Assembly (NCBI GenBank): GCA_003112755.1 | Contig: BFBT01000001.1 | Location: 1,116,001-1,180,000 of the forward strand | Direction: 5' to 3' | DNA from: Lawsonibacter asaccharolyticus | GTDB lineage: Bacteria > Bacillota > Clostridia > Oscillospirales > Oscillospiraceae | DNA: 64,000 nucleotides | In this document: positions 35,002 through 43,729 of the stretch, piece by piece | How positions within the stretch are numbered: the stretch's first letter is position 1 | Layout: each line of letters opens with the position of its first letter | Notes under the pieces: model-generated | What the model was told of the DNA's origin: nothing | Seen by the model: only the letters and a program-made list of their open reading frames with translations | Databases searched by the model: none | Translations under genes and position numbers: made by a program

Positions 35002-36831
35002 ATGATGAAGAACGAAAAACTGAGAAATATTGCCATAATTGCCCACGTTGACCATGGCAAGACCACTCTGGTGGATGAGATGCTCAAGCAGTCCGGCGTG
35101 TACCGGGAAAATCAGGCCGTGGTGGAGCGCGTTATGGACTCCAACGACCTGGAGCGCGAGCGGGGCATCACCATCCTGGCCAAGAACACCGCCATCCAGT
35201 ATCAGGATGTGAAGATCAACGTCGTGGATACTCCGGGCCACGCCGACTTCGGCGGCGAGGTGGAGCGCATCCTGAAGATGGTCAACGGCGTCATCCTGCT
35301 GGTGGACGCCGCGGAGGGCCCCATGCCTCAGACCCGCTTCGTGCTGTCCAAGGCCCTGGAGCTGGGCCACCGGGTCATCGTGGTAGTAAATAAGATCGAC
35401 CGCCCCGACCAGCGGGTGTACGAGGTCATCGACGAGGTGCTGGAGCTGCTGCTGGACCTGGATGCCACCCCGGAGCAGCTGGACTCCCCCATGCTGTTCT
35501 GCTCTGGCCGTCAGGGCACGGCCTCTGTCCAGCCCGATGTGGCGGGCAGCGACCTGAAGCCCCTGTTCGACACCATTCTGGAGTATATCCCCGCCCCCGA
35601 GGCGGACGTGGACGCCCCTTTCCAGATGCTGGTCTCCTCCATCGACTACAACGAGTTCGTGGGCCGCATCGCCATCGGCCGCATCGAGCGGGGCGCCATC
35701 AAGCAGAACCAGGAGATCGCGGTGTGCAACTACCACGACCCCGACGCCGCCCCCAAGAAGGCCAAGGCCACCGCGCTGTATGAGTTCGACGGCCTGGGCA
35801 AGGTCCCCGTCACCGAATCCACCGCCGGCAACATCATCGCCATGAGCGGCATCGGCGACGTGACCATCGGGGACACCATCTGCGCCCCCGACGCGGTGGA
35901 GCCCATCGAGTTCGTGAAGATCTCCGCCCCCACCATTGAAATGACCTTCTCCGTCAACGACTCCCCCTTTGCCGGACGGGAGGGCAAATTCGTCACCTCC
36001 CGCCAGCTGCGGGAGCGGCTGATCCGGGAGACCATGAAGGACGTCTCCCTCCGGGTGACCGAGACCGACAGCACTGATGCCTTCAACGTGGCCGGCCGGG
36101 GTGAGATGTCCCTGTCCATTCTCATCGAGACCATGCGCCGAGAGGGCTATGAGCTCCAGGTCTCTCCCCCCCGTGTTCTGTATCAGGAGATCGATGGTGT
36201 GAAGTGCGAGCCCATCGAGCGCCTGGTAGTGGATGTGCCCTCTGACTGTGTGGGTGCGGTGATGGAGAAGATCGGCTCCCGCAAGGGCGACCTGGTGGAG
36301 ATGACCCCCGTGGGCGACCGGATGAAGGTGGAGTTCCTGGTCCCCGCCCGGGGCCTGTTCGGCTACCGCAACGAGTTCCTTACCGACACCAAGGGCGAGG
36401 GCATCATGGCCTCCGTCTTTGACAGTTACGCCCCCATGAAGGGGGAGATCCAGCGCCGGAACACCGGCTCCCTGGTGGCTTTCGAGACCGGCGAGGCAGT
36501 GACCTACGGCCTGTTCAACGCCCAGGAGCGGGGCGTGCTGTTCATCGGCGCCGGCACCCCGGTGTACGCCGGCATGGTCGTGGGTGAGACCCCCAAGGCA
36601 GAGGACATCTCCGTCAACGTGTGCAAGAAAAAGCAGCTGACCAATATGCGGGCCTCCGGCTCTGACGACGCCCTGCGCCTCATCCCGCCCCGCCAGATGT
36701 CTCTGGAGCAGTGCCTGGAGTTCCTGGCTGACGACGAGCTGCTGGAGTGCACCCCGGAGAACCTCCGGCTGCGCAAGCGCATCCTGGACCACGGCGACCG
36801 GATGAAGGCCCTGAAGGGCGGCCAGAAGTGA
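35002..36831 (+). CDS. typA: Translational GTPase TypA/BipA
   Basis: A 609-residue ribosome-binding GTPase. G1 is [11 protein letters not shown]2 RERGITI, G3 [10 protein letters not shown]4 NKIDR; EF-G-like domains III and V and the TypA-specific C-terminal domain follow. It helps 50S assembly and growth under stress or cold. Two adjacent ATGs are possible (35002, 35005) behind AGGAGG. It is preceded by a long leader and closed by an intrinsic terminator. Confidence 0.96.
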   Translation: MMKNEKLRNIAIIAHVDHGKTTLVDEMLKQSGVYRENQAVVERVMDSNDLERERGITILAKNTAIQYQDVKINVVDTPGHADFGGEVERILKMVNGVILLVDAAEGPMPQTRFVLSKALELGHRVIVVVNKIDRPDQRVYEVIDEVLELLLDLDATPEQLDSPMLFCSGRQGTASVQPDVAGSDLKPLFDTILEYIPAPEADVDAPFQMLVSSIDYNEFVGRIAIGRIERGAIKQNQEIAVCNYHDPDAAPKKAKATALYEFDGLGKVPVTESTAGNIIAMSGIGDVTIGDTICAPDAVEPIEFVKISAPTIEMTFSVNDSPFAGREGKFVTSRQLRERLIRETMKDVSLRVTETDSTDAFNVAGRGEMSLSILIETMRREGYELQVSPPRVLYQEIDGVKCEPIERLVVDVPSDCVGAVMEKIGSRKGDLVEMTPVGDRMKVEFLVPARGLFGYRNEFLTDTKGEGIMASVFDSYAPMKGEIQRRNTGSLVAFETGEAVTYGLFNAQERGVLFIGAGTPVYAGMVVGETPKAEDISVNVCKKKQLTNMRASGSDDALRLIPPRQMSLEQCLEFLADDELLECTPENLRLRKRILDHGDRMKALKGGQK

Positions 36832-36867
36832 TCCCCCTTCCACGCCAGAACACCCAAAGCGAACAAA

Positions 36868-36909
36868 CGGCCCCTCCCCCGGCCTGACCGGCGGCTGGGG
36901 CCGCTTTTT
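36868..36909 (+). terminator. Intrinsic terminator of typA
   Basis: CGGCCCC and GGGGCCG arms enclose a GC-rich inner hairpin; CTTTTTC follows. Confidence 0.75.
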
Positions 36910-36933
36910 CATCCCCCGAAAGGAGGCCTCTCC

Positions 36934-38394
36934 ATGACCACCCGCCGGCGGCGCTGGGACGTGCTGCTCTCCGCCGCCCTGTTCCTGCTCCTCGCCCTCC
37001 TCTTCGTCCCTGAGTGCGACGACTGCTACTTCATCTACTGGGACTTCGCCTCCTGGAAGGACTTCCTGCTGGTCCGCCCCATCCCCCAGGAGGGCGTGGT
37101 GCTGGGCGTCCCATCCAACGGCCGGTATCTGGGCAACCTGCTGGGGCTGATCCTGGGCAAGCTGGCGTTTTCCCCCCTCTGGCCCCTCCGGGTGCTGATC
37201 CTGGGGGGCGGGATGCTGGGACTCACCCTGCTCCTCTCCCGCTTCTTCCAGGGCGGGCCGGCAGGCGGCCGGGAATCCTTTGCCCTGGCCCTCTTCCTGG
37301 TGGTATGGGCCCCCTGGGGCATCTGGCAGCAGGTGTACAGCTGGTCTGCGGCCTGGGCCAACTATCTGGCCCCCACCCTGCTCCTGCTCCCCCTGCTTCT
37401 CCTGCTCCGCCAGGGGCGGCCGGACCGCTGGCCCCTCGTCCTGCTCCTCTCCCTGTCCATCGGCCTGTTCACCGAGCACAATACCGTCTATCTGGTCCTC
37501 CTCTCCTCCGCTATGGCTCTGGCCGGACTGGTCCCCGCCCTCCGGGGCCTCCTGCCCGCCCCGTCTCTCCGGGCCGCCCTGCTGGCAGGCAGCTGGGCCG
37601 GGCTGGCCCTGAGCATGACCAACTCCGTCTTCGCTCAGGTGGACAGCGGCCTGCGGGGGGTGGGGCTGGATCTGGCCCGGGACAACCTGCCTGTCATCTT
37701 TACCGAGGTCCTCCTCCGCCCCATTCCCCTCTGCCTGACCATCAGCCTCCTGCTGCTGTGGCTGGTACGGCGGCAGGGCTGCCCCCGCTGGAGGCTGTGG
37801 GCCTGCCTCCTCCTCCCCCTCCACCTCTATATCGGCTATGACCGCCTTCTGGTCGTTCTGAAGCGGCGGGACCTGTACCGGGAGGAATGTCTTTGGCTGG
37901 GCCTGGCTCTGGCCCTGCTCTGGCTGATCCTGGCGGTCGAGTGGCGGGGCGGCGCGGACAGGCGGGAGCTCTGGTTCTGGGTGGCCTCCCTGCTGGTGGT
38001 CACCGGCCCCATGCTGGTGGTCTCCCCGGTGAACGCCCGGATGTTCTTCTCCAGCTACCTGTTTCTGTGCCTGGCCGCGTCAGTGCTCTTCCGACGTGCC
38101 CGGGCAGAGGGCCTGCGGCCCCTCACCCGCCTGAATCGGGCGGCTGCCGCCGCTGGGGTCCTGCTGGTGGCAGTGTATGCCTGCAACGCTGCCGTCTGGG
38201 TCCATCGGCTGGACACCGCCCGCGCCCAGGCTGACGGAGGCGCCAGCCAGATCACCCTGCCCCTGGTCCCCTTTCCCCAGTTCACCGCCAATGAGATGGC
38301 AGGCAAGGGAGACATCGTCTATCTGGTCTACCACCAGCAGCCTTGGGACATCTCATTTACCTTTGTGCCCTATGAGGACTGGGCGGAGGGGTGA
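36934..38394 (+). CDS. Polytopic membrane protein, DUF6056-like
   Basis: A 486-residue protein with about eleven hydrophobic segments and few loops. Early motifs DDCYFIYWDF and NGRYLGNLLG, and later SPVNARMFFSSYLF, resemble DUF6056-type integral membrane proteins related to GT-C glycosyltransferases, in which acidic residues after the first span are important. AAAGGAGG precedes the ATG. Donor and acceptor are unknown. The neighbouring downstream gene encodes another membrane protein and may be co-transcribed. Confidence 0.65.
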   Translation: MTTRRRRWDVLLSAALFLLLALLFVPECDDCYFIYWDFASWKDFLLVRPIPQEGVVLGVPSNGRYLGNLLGLILGKLAFSPLWPLRVLILGGGMLGLTLLLSRFFQGGPAGGRESFALALFLVVWAPWGIWQQVYSWSAAWANYLAPTLLLLPLLLLLRQGRPDRWPLVLLLSLSIGLFTEHNTVYLVLLSSAMALAGLVPALRGLLPAPSLRAALLAGSWAGLALSMTNSVFAQVDSGLRGVGLDLARDNLPVIFTEVLLRPIPLCLTISLLLLWLVRRQGCPRWRLWACLLLPLHLYIGYDRLLVVLKRRDLYREECLWLGLALALLWLILAVEWRGGADRRELWFWVASLLVVTGPMLVVSPVNARMFFSSYLFLCLAASVLFRRARAEGLRPLTRLNRAAAAAGVLLVAVYACNAAVWVHRLDTARAQADGGASQITLPLVPFPQFTANEMAGKGDIVYLVYHQQPWDISFTFVPYEDWAEG

Positions 38395-38450
38395 GCTTTT
38401 CTCTCCTATTTGTATTTTTTCGACATGTCACAACAGAAAGGACTGATCGT

Positions 38451-39572
38451 TTGAAGCGGCACACCGTCCCCTGGCGGAAGCTGGCTGTCCTTATCCCTGC
38501 CGCCCTTCTGGGGGCCGCAGGGGGCTACTTCTTCATGTGGGCTCTGGACCCCTATGGAATGACTGTCCTGCTGCCCTCCCTGGCCTGCCTGATCCTCTCC
38601 TTCTGGCTCCAGGCCATCCTGCACGAGGGCGGTCACCTGGTCTGCGGCCTGCTCTCCGGCTACCGCTTCCTCTCCTTCCGGGTGGGCTCTTTCACCCTGC
38701 TCCGCCAGAATGGCCGCCTGGTCCTGCGCCGCTTCTACCTCCCCGGCACTGGCGGCCAGTGCCTGCTGGAGCCCCCAGACGGGGACGAGGTCCCCTTCCG
38801 GCTTTATAATCTTGGGGGCGGCTTGGCCAATCTGCTTTCCGCCCTGGCGGCGGCCCTGACCGCCTTTCTCCTCCCCTTTCCCTGGCCGGTCTTCCTGCTG
38901 ATCTTTGCAGCTGCCGGCCTGTTTCTGGGGGCCGTCAACCTCATCCCTCTCTCCATGGACGGGGTGGCCAACGACGGCTTCAACCTGCACCTGCTCTCCC
39001 GCAGCCCCCAGGCCCGCCGGACCTTCGCCCTCCAGCTGCGGTGCCACGCCCTCCTCCAGCGGGGCATCCCCCTCCGGGACCAGCCCGCCTGCTGGTTCCA
39101 GCTCCCCCAGGACCTGGAGCCCCAGGACCCCTTTACCGCCGCCGCCCTATCCTTCCTCCCCAGCCGGCTCATGGACCAGGGGGACCTGTCCGGGGCGGAA
39201 GCCGCTTTCCGAACCCTGCTGGACGTCCCCTCTGGCCTGCTGGACATCCAGCGGTGGGACCTGACGGTGGATCTGCTCTCCTGCTCCCTGCTCCTGGGCC
39301 GCTCCCAGGAGGAGCTGGCCCCCCTCCGCACCCCTGCCCTTCTCCATTACTGCAAGGCTACCCGGAAGTTCACCCCCTCCACCAGCCGCATGGAGTTCCT
39401 CTGGGCTCTGCTGGCCCAGCGGGACCCGGAGGCCGCCCTGCTGTCCTGGCGTCAGTTCCAGCGCTGTGCGCCCCGCTGGCCCTATCCCGCCACCCTGGAC
39501 ACGGACCGCCGCCTGATGGAGCTTGGCCTCCAGCGCGCCCAGGGGCAGGGGTTTCCCCTGCCTCCCCTCTGA
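38451..39572 (+). CDS. M50-like membrane metalloprotease homologue
   Basis: A 373-residue protein. Three to four hydrophobic segments occupy the N-terminal half; HEGGH at about 58-62 corresponds to the HExxH zinc motif of site-2 proteases, and NLIPLSMDGVANDG at about 163-176 matches the N-P-x-x-x-x-D-G motif region, with the proline kept and D retained. The C-terminal 190 residues are soluble, helical and TPR-like. The start is TTG at 38451 with AAAGGA upstream; an earlier ATG overlaps the preceding gene without a ribosome-binding site. Proteolytic activity is plausible, substrate unknown. Confidence 0.65.
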   Translation: MKRHTVPWRKLAVLIPAALLGAAGGYFFMWALDPYGMTVLLPSLACLILSFWLQAILHEGGHLVCGLLSGYRFLSFRVGSFTLLRQNGRLVLRRFYLPGTGGQCLLEPPDGDEVPFRLYNLGGGLANLLSALAAALTAFLLPFPWPVFLLIFAAAGLFLGAVNLIPLSMDGVANDGFNLHLLSRSPQARRTFALQLRCHALLQRGIPLRDQPACWFQLPQDLEPQDPFTAAALSFLPSRLMDQGDLSGAEAAFRTLLDVPSGLLDIQRWDLTVDLLSCSLLLGRSQEELAPLRTPALLHYCKATRKFTPSTSRMEFLWALLAQRDPEAALLSWRQFQRCAPRWPYPATLDTDRRLMELGLQRAQGQGFPLPPL

Positions 39573-39657
39573 CCACCCCAACTTTTTCGGAATATTTCTT
39601 CCATTTTCGTTCTGTTTATGTCTTTTTTTGCAATATCTTGTGAACACTTTATGAATT

Positions 39658-39684
39658 TTAGCGCTCTCTGCTTGACAGTGCTAA
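39658..39684. promoter_or_regulatory. CIRCE element (HrcA operator)
   Basis: TTAGCGCTC, nine bases, CAGTGCTAA: each arm differs by one base from consensus TTAGCACTC-N9-GAGTGCTAA. It overlaps the -35 box of the hsp20 promoter, the usual position for HrcA repression. Confidence 0.85.
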
Positions 39685-39699
39685 TTTCAGTGCTATACT
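39672..39699 (+). promoter_or_regulatory. Promoter of hsp20
   Basis: Perfect TTGACA (39672-39677), 16 bases, TATACT (39694-39699). Confidence 0.8.
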
Positions 39700-39779
39700 A
39701 AGGGCGTACCAAGAAAGAAGGGGACCTGAGAGGTCCCCCGGCAGGCACGAAATAAGGATCGCGAATGGAGGAATGACTT

Positions 39780-40220
39780 ATGTTGCCTAGCATTTTTGGT
39801 GAGAACCTGTTGGATGAATTCTTTGATGAGCCCTGGGAGAAGAGCCTGTTCGGCGCCCGGAATCCCCTATACGGCAAGCACGCCAAGAATCTGATGAAGA
39901 CCGACGTGAAGGAGACCGGAGACCACTACGAGGTGGATATCGACCTGCCCGGCTTCCAGAAGGATGAGATCAGCGTGGAGCTGCAAAACGGCTATCTGAC
40001 CATTCAGGCCGCCAAGGGCTTGGACCGGGACCAGAAGGACCAGGAGGGCCGCTACATCCGCCAGGAGCGGTACAGCGGCACTTGCAGCCGCAGCTTCTAT
40101 GTGGGCGATGTGCAGCCCGAGGAGATCAATGCCAAATATGACAGCGGCATCCTGATGCTGACCCTGCCCAAGAAGGACCAGCAGACCCTGCCCACTCAAA
40201 ACCGCATTGCCATTGAATAA
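39780..40220 (+). CDS. Small heat-shock protein, Hsp20/alpha-crystallin family
   Basis: A 146-residue ATP-independent holdase. The alpha-crystallin domain spans about 40-135 with VDIDLPGFQKDEISVELQNGYLTIQA and the C-terminal GILMLTLPK motif; a short tail (QNRIAIE) carries an I-x-I motif used in oligomer assembly. GGAGG lies eight bases before the ATG. The CIRCE at its promoter places it in the HrcA regulon. Single-gene unit. Confidence 0.95.
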   Translation: MLPSIFGENLLDEFFDEPWEKSLFGARNPLYGKHAKNLMKTDVKETGDHYEVDIDLPGFQKDEISVELQNGYLTIQAAKGLDRDQKDQEGRYIRQERYSGTCSRSFYVGDVQPEEINAKYDSGILMLTLPKKDQQTLPTQNRIAIE

Positions 40221-40231
40221 GTTCTCTCCGA

Positions 40232-40268
40232 AATGCCCCCGCTGTGTACACAGCGGGGGCATTTTTTT
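40232..40268 (+). terminator. Intrinsic terminator of hsp20
   Basis: A perfect 15-bp stem AATGCCCCCGCTGTG with its complement, two-base loop, followed by a run of T. Confidence 0.92.
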
Positions 40269-40361
40269 GCTCTGGCACCAAGCTTCTCTTTTCTGTACGG
40301 GGCAGCGGGCAGTTCAAGCCAAATATTCCTGCCTTTCAAATTTGCTGATGGTCCTCTTTTT

Positions 40362-40398
40362 TGTATCGCGAGACAGATATGAAACACTTTTGAGACAG
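40362..40398. promoter_or_regulatory. Candidate upstream activator sites for the sigma-54 promoter
   Basis: TGTATCGCGAGACA (40362-40375) is a 14-bp palindrome with one mismatched pair. Its half GAGACAG (40370-40376) recurs at 40392-40398, 22 bases or two helical turns on. Centres lie about 65-95 bases upstream of the -24 box, where an enhancer-binding protein would sit. Confidence 0.45.
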
Positions 40399-40460
40399 CA
40401 TCATTTCTAAAAAACCCCCTTTTTTCTGCCGTTTTCCCGTAATTTTTAATAAAATTAAGT

Positions 40461-40477
40461 TGGCACAGAACTTGCTT
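40461..40477 (+). promoter_or_regulatory. Sigma-54 promoter of the MFS transporter operon
   Basis: TGGCAC (40461-40466), five bases, TTGCTT (40472-40477), with the invariant GG and GC ten bases apart. This is a near-perfect -24/-12 promoter and lies 52 bases before the MFS start. Confidence 0.88.
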
Positions 40478-40528
40478 GTATTAATCTGTGGAATTCCAAA
40501 ACAAACTATAAAATGGGAGGAAATTTGA

Positions 40529-41737
40529 ATGAGTAATGCTGTTCCGCAGAAGAAGACCTTCTTCCAGATCGCCAACAAGAACTTTATTATGCTCTTTGTG
40601 GCGTACACGGTCATCTGCATCACCCACTCTATGACCAACTCTGTCACCAGCGCAGGCTGGCGGCTGGCCGGCATGGACCTGACCACTATCGGCCTCATTG
40701 CCAGCGCCATGAGCTGGGCCGCCTTCATCATCCGCCCCTTCTCTGCCCCTATTACCGACCGCGGCAACAAAAAGCTGATCTACATCGCTGCAGTGGGGGC
40801 CCTGACCCTGGCTGTGTTCATGTATTCGCTGAGCATGGACAACTCCGCCTTTGCAGTGCCGGCCAAAATTATCCACGGCGTATCCTGGACTTTTATCTCC
40901 ACTATTACCGCCGTCATCGTCAGTGAGTATGTTCCCCGGGAGGATCTGGGGACCGCCATGGGATTTTTCATGATTTCCCAGATGATCGCTTCTGCGGTCT
41001 CCCAGCCTGTGGCCTTTGCCCTGGCCGAGTACATGGGCTATGCCTCCATGCTGCTGGTCTTTACCGCCATCTCCGCCTTCGGTCTGGTGCTGGTGTGCTT
41101 CACCGCCCCCACCAAGGTCCCAGCGCGCCTGCCCGGCCAGTCCATGTTCGGCGGCCTGAAGCTGAACAACCTGTTTGCGAAGGAAGCCATCTCCCCCATG
41201 ATCATCAATGTGGCCTTTCAGGGCACCCGGACCGGTATCACCGTCTTTATGGCTGCCTTTGCCCTGGAGGAGCTGGGGATCGCCAATATCGGCGTGTTTG
41301 CCACCGCCGCCTCTCTCATGGGCTGGGTCGCCCGCCCCGCCCTCGGCATTCTCCTCGACAAGAAGGGACCCATTGCCACCCTGATCCCCGCAGGCCTGTT
41401 CTTCTCTGCAGGCCTCCTGTGTCTCGCCTTTGCCCAGGATCTGACCTGGTTCATTATCTCCGGTATCCTGATCGGAATCGGCCAGAATGGCATTTCTCCC
41501 GTACTGATGACCATCTCTATGCGCACCGTTCCTGCGGAGCGGAAGGCCGCTGCAAATTCCACCAACTACCTGGGCATGGACATCGGTTCTGCACTGGCCT
41601 CCACGGTGGGCGGCGTGCTGTGCGCTGTGTTCGGTTACCGTGTGGGCTTTGCCGCCTTTGTCGTCCCTGTGGTCCTGGCCGTTGCCCTGGCTGTGGTAAT
41701 TTTGTCCAGATTGGAAAAGCAGGAAAGGACTGCCTGA
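40529..41737 (+). CDS. MFS transporter
   Basis: A 402-residue major facilitator protein with 12 hydrophobic segments and the loop 2-3 motif PITDRGNKK (variant of G-x-x-x-D-R-x-G-R-R). A second cytoplasmic loop (ILLDKKGPIATL) is the matching motif in the second half. GGAGG precedes the ATG by eight bases. Being the first gene behind the sigma-54 promoter, it is probably the main regulated uptake or efflux system of this module. The substrate cannot be told. Confidence 0.9.
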   Translation: MSNAVPQKKTFFQIANKNFIMLFVAYTVICITHSMTNSVTSAGWRLAGMDLTTIGLIASAMSWAAFIIRPFSAPITDRGNKKLIYIAAVGALTLAVFMYSLSMDNSAFAVPAKIIHGVSWTFISTITAVIVSEYVPREDLGTAMGFFMISQMIASAVSQPVAFALAEYMGYASMLLVFTAISAFGLVLVCFTAPTKVPARLPGQSMFGGLKLNNLFAKEAISPMIINVAFQGTRTGITVFMAAFALEELGIANIGVFATAASLMGWVARPALGILLDKKGPIATLIPAGLFFSAGLLCLAFAQDLTWFIISGILIGIGQNGISPVLMTISMRTVPAERKAAANSTNYLGMDIGSALASTVGGVLCAVFGYRVGFAAFVVPVVLAVALAVVILSRLEKQERTA

Positions 41738-41770
41738 CTGTTTCGCTCCCCCACATTTCGGTCAGGGCTG

Positions 41771-41779
41771 TGGTATAAT
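41771..41779 (+). promoter_or_regulatory. Extended -10 promoter of the sigma-54 activator gene
   Basis: TGGTATAAT gives a perfect -10 with the TGn extension; no good -35 is seen. It would supply the activator independently of sigma-54. Confidence 0.55.
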
Positions 41780-41873
41780 CGTTATATTTCACCCACGGGC
41801 CTGGGGGCGGCTCAGCTGCGTGTGTCCTCCCCCTCCCGGAGCAACGCCGAAACGAATAAAGGAGCGATGGGAT

Positions 41874-43727
41874 ATGCACTCAGACATTACGTTCATTGCC
41901 TCGGACCTGCTGGCCGCCGAAAAGGTCCAGAATATTTTGCGGGAATCCCCTGCCAACTGCCAGGTGGTCCTCTCCAATACCCAGGATCTTGAGGAGGTAT
42001 CCCGCAGCCAAGTAGCCCAGGGCGCCAAAGTTCTGATCGCCTTCGGCATGTTTGCAAAAATCGTGCGCCAGAGCGTGGATGTCCCCGTAATTATGGTGGA
42101 TCTGCAGGCGGAGGACGTTATGGACGCTCTGCTGGAGGCATCTAAGCTGGGAAAGCGCATCGCTATCTTTGGCTTCCGCCGAGTTCTGAAGGATGTGTTT
42201 TATGTCCGGGACCTGCTCTCCATTGATCTGGTATGGCTTCCTACTGTGTCCCCGGAAAAGATCCCCCATGAGCTGGAGAAGGTCCAGGACATCGATGTAC
42301 TGGTGGGGGGCTACTATCAGGCCAGGATCGCCAAGCAGTACGGGATCCCGACTGTACTCATCAAGACCCGGGATTCCGAGATCCGAAAGGCCATCTCTCT
42401 GGCCCAGTCCTATCTGGAAAAGCGGCAGGATGAATCCGAGACCGGGACCCCCATGATGGAGTCCTCCATCTATGCCGCCATTACGGTGGACTGCCTGGGT
42501 GAGATCCTGATGATGAATCGGCTGGCCAGCGAATATCTGAAGCTGGACCAGCTCAATGCAGTCGCCTTTTCTGTGGATGACGTCTGTCCCCAGTTCAGCC
42601 GCATCGCTGACGTCATCTCTACTCGCCGTCCCTATCTTAATCAAATCGCCAAGCTGGAAGACCGAATCTTTCTCTACCATGCGGAGCCCATCCTGCGGAA
42701 GCGGGACGGCACGCTGGAGGGTGTGTCGGTCATCTTTCAGGACGTAAATACGGTCATGAGCTCCGAGGTCAGTATCCGCCGTACGCTCACCACCAAGGAA
42801 AATCAGGCTGTCTATTCCTTTGACCACATTCTGGGGAACAGCCCCTGCATGACGCAGGCGCTCAGGCTGGCCCTGCGCTACTCCAAGGTGGACGAGACTG
42901 TGCTCATCCAGGGGGAGACGGGTGTAGGCAAGGAAATGTTTGCTCAGGGAATTCATCGGGCCAGCCGCCGGCGGGACATGCCATTTGTGGCTGTCAACTG
43001 CGCCTCCCTCCCAGAAAGCATTCTGGAAAGTGAGTTGTTCGGCTATGTAAAGGGAGCCTTTACCGGAGCCAGCCGGGACGGCAAGCGGGGCCTGTTCGAG
43101 TGTGCTCATACCGGAACTATTTTTCTGGATGAGATCGGTGAGATCTCTCCCTCCATGCAGGGCAAGCTGCTGCGTGTCCTGCAGGAGCACAGCATCCGCC
43201 GCATTGGTGCTGAGACTCCCATTCCCATTGACATCCGCATTATTGCTGCCACCAACCGTGATTTGGTCTCTATGGTCCGGGAGGGCACCTTCCGGGCAGA
43301 TCTGTACTTCCGCATCAATGTGCTGGGACTGTGTATCCCGCCTCTGCGCCAGCGCCAGGGGGACATTATCCTGCTGGCCGACGCCTTTCTCTCCGAGACC
43401 TCGGAGCGGGCGGGACGCTATCTCCGCTTCAGCAGCCAAGCCAAAGCCGCCATGCTCCGTTATGACTGGCCCGGAAACATCCGGGAACTCCAGAACATGG
43501 TGCGCCGGGTCAGCGTCATCAGCGACTCCGATGAGATCGGTCCGGAGCTGGTGGAGACCTATATTCAGGAAAACAGGGGGCTTTCCGCCGCCGGTGGGAG
43601 CCTCCGCAGCCGCTATACGCTGGAGGAAGCCCTGGCCCTCAGCGGCGGCAACAAGCTCCGGGCCGCCGAACTGCTGGGCATCAGCCGCGCCACCTTGTAT
43701 CGGATGCTGGAGCGAAAGGGGATGTAA
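41874..43727 (+). CDS. Sigma-54-dependent transcriptional activator with PrpR-type sensor domain
   Basis: A 617-residue enhancer-binding protein. An N-terminal PrpR_N-like ligand domain (about 1-180) is followed by a PAS domain (about 195-300), the AAA+ domain with Walker A GETGVGKE (347-354), the sigma-54 contact loop GAFTGA (394-399) and Walker B TIFLDE (415-420), and a C-terminal Fis-type HTH (LSGGNKLRAAELLGISRATLYRML). PrpR_N domains sense small carbon compounds such as 2-methylcitrate. The ATG at 41874 has AAGGAG nine bases upstream. It most likely drives the sigma-54 promoter 1.4 kb upstream and so the whole module. Confidence 0.92.
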   Translation: MHSDITFIASDLLAAEKVQNILRESPANCQVVLSNTQDLEEVSRSQVAQGAKVLIAFGMFAKIVRQSVDVPVIMVDLQAEDVMDALLEASKLGKRIAIFGFRRVLKDVFYVRDLLSIDLVWLPTVSPEKIPHELEKVQDIDVLVGGYYQARIAKQYGIPTVLIKTRDSEIRKAISLAQSYLEKRQDESETGTPMMESSIYAAITVDCLGEILMMNRLASEYLKLDQLNAVAFSVDDVCPQFSRIADVISTRRPYLNQIAKLEDRIFLYHAEPILRKRDGTLEGVSVIFQDVNTVMSSEVSIRRTLTTKENQAVYSFDHILGNSPCMTQALRLALRYSKVDETVLIQGETGVGKEMFAQGIHRASRRRDMPFVAVNCASLPESILESELFGYVKGAFTGASRDGKRGLFECAHTGTIFLDEIGEISPSMQGKLLRVLQEHSIRRIGAETPIPIDIRIIAATNRDLVSMVREGTFRADLYFRINVLGLCIPPLRQRQGDIILLADAFLSETSERAGRYLRFSSQAKAAMLRYDWPGNIRELQNMVRRVSVISDSDEIGPELVETYIQENRGLSAAGGSLRSRYTLEEALALSGGNKLRAAELLGISRATLYRMLERKGM

Positions 43728-43729
43728 GC

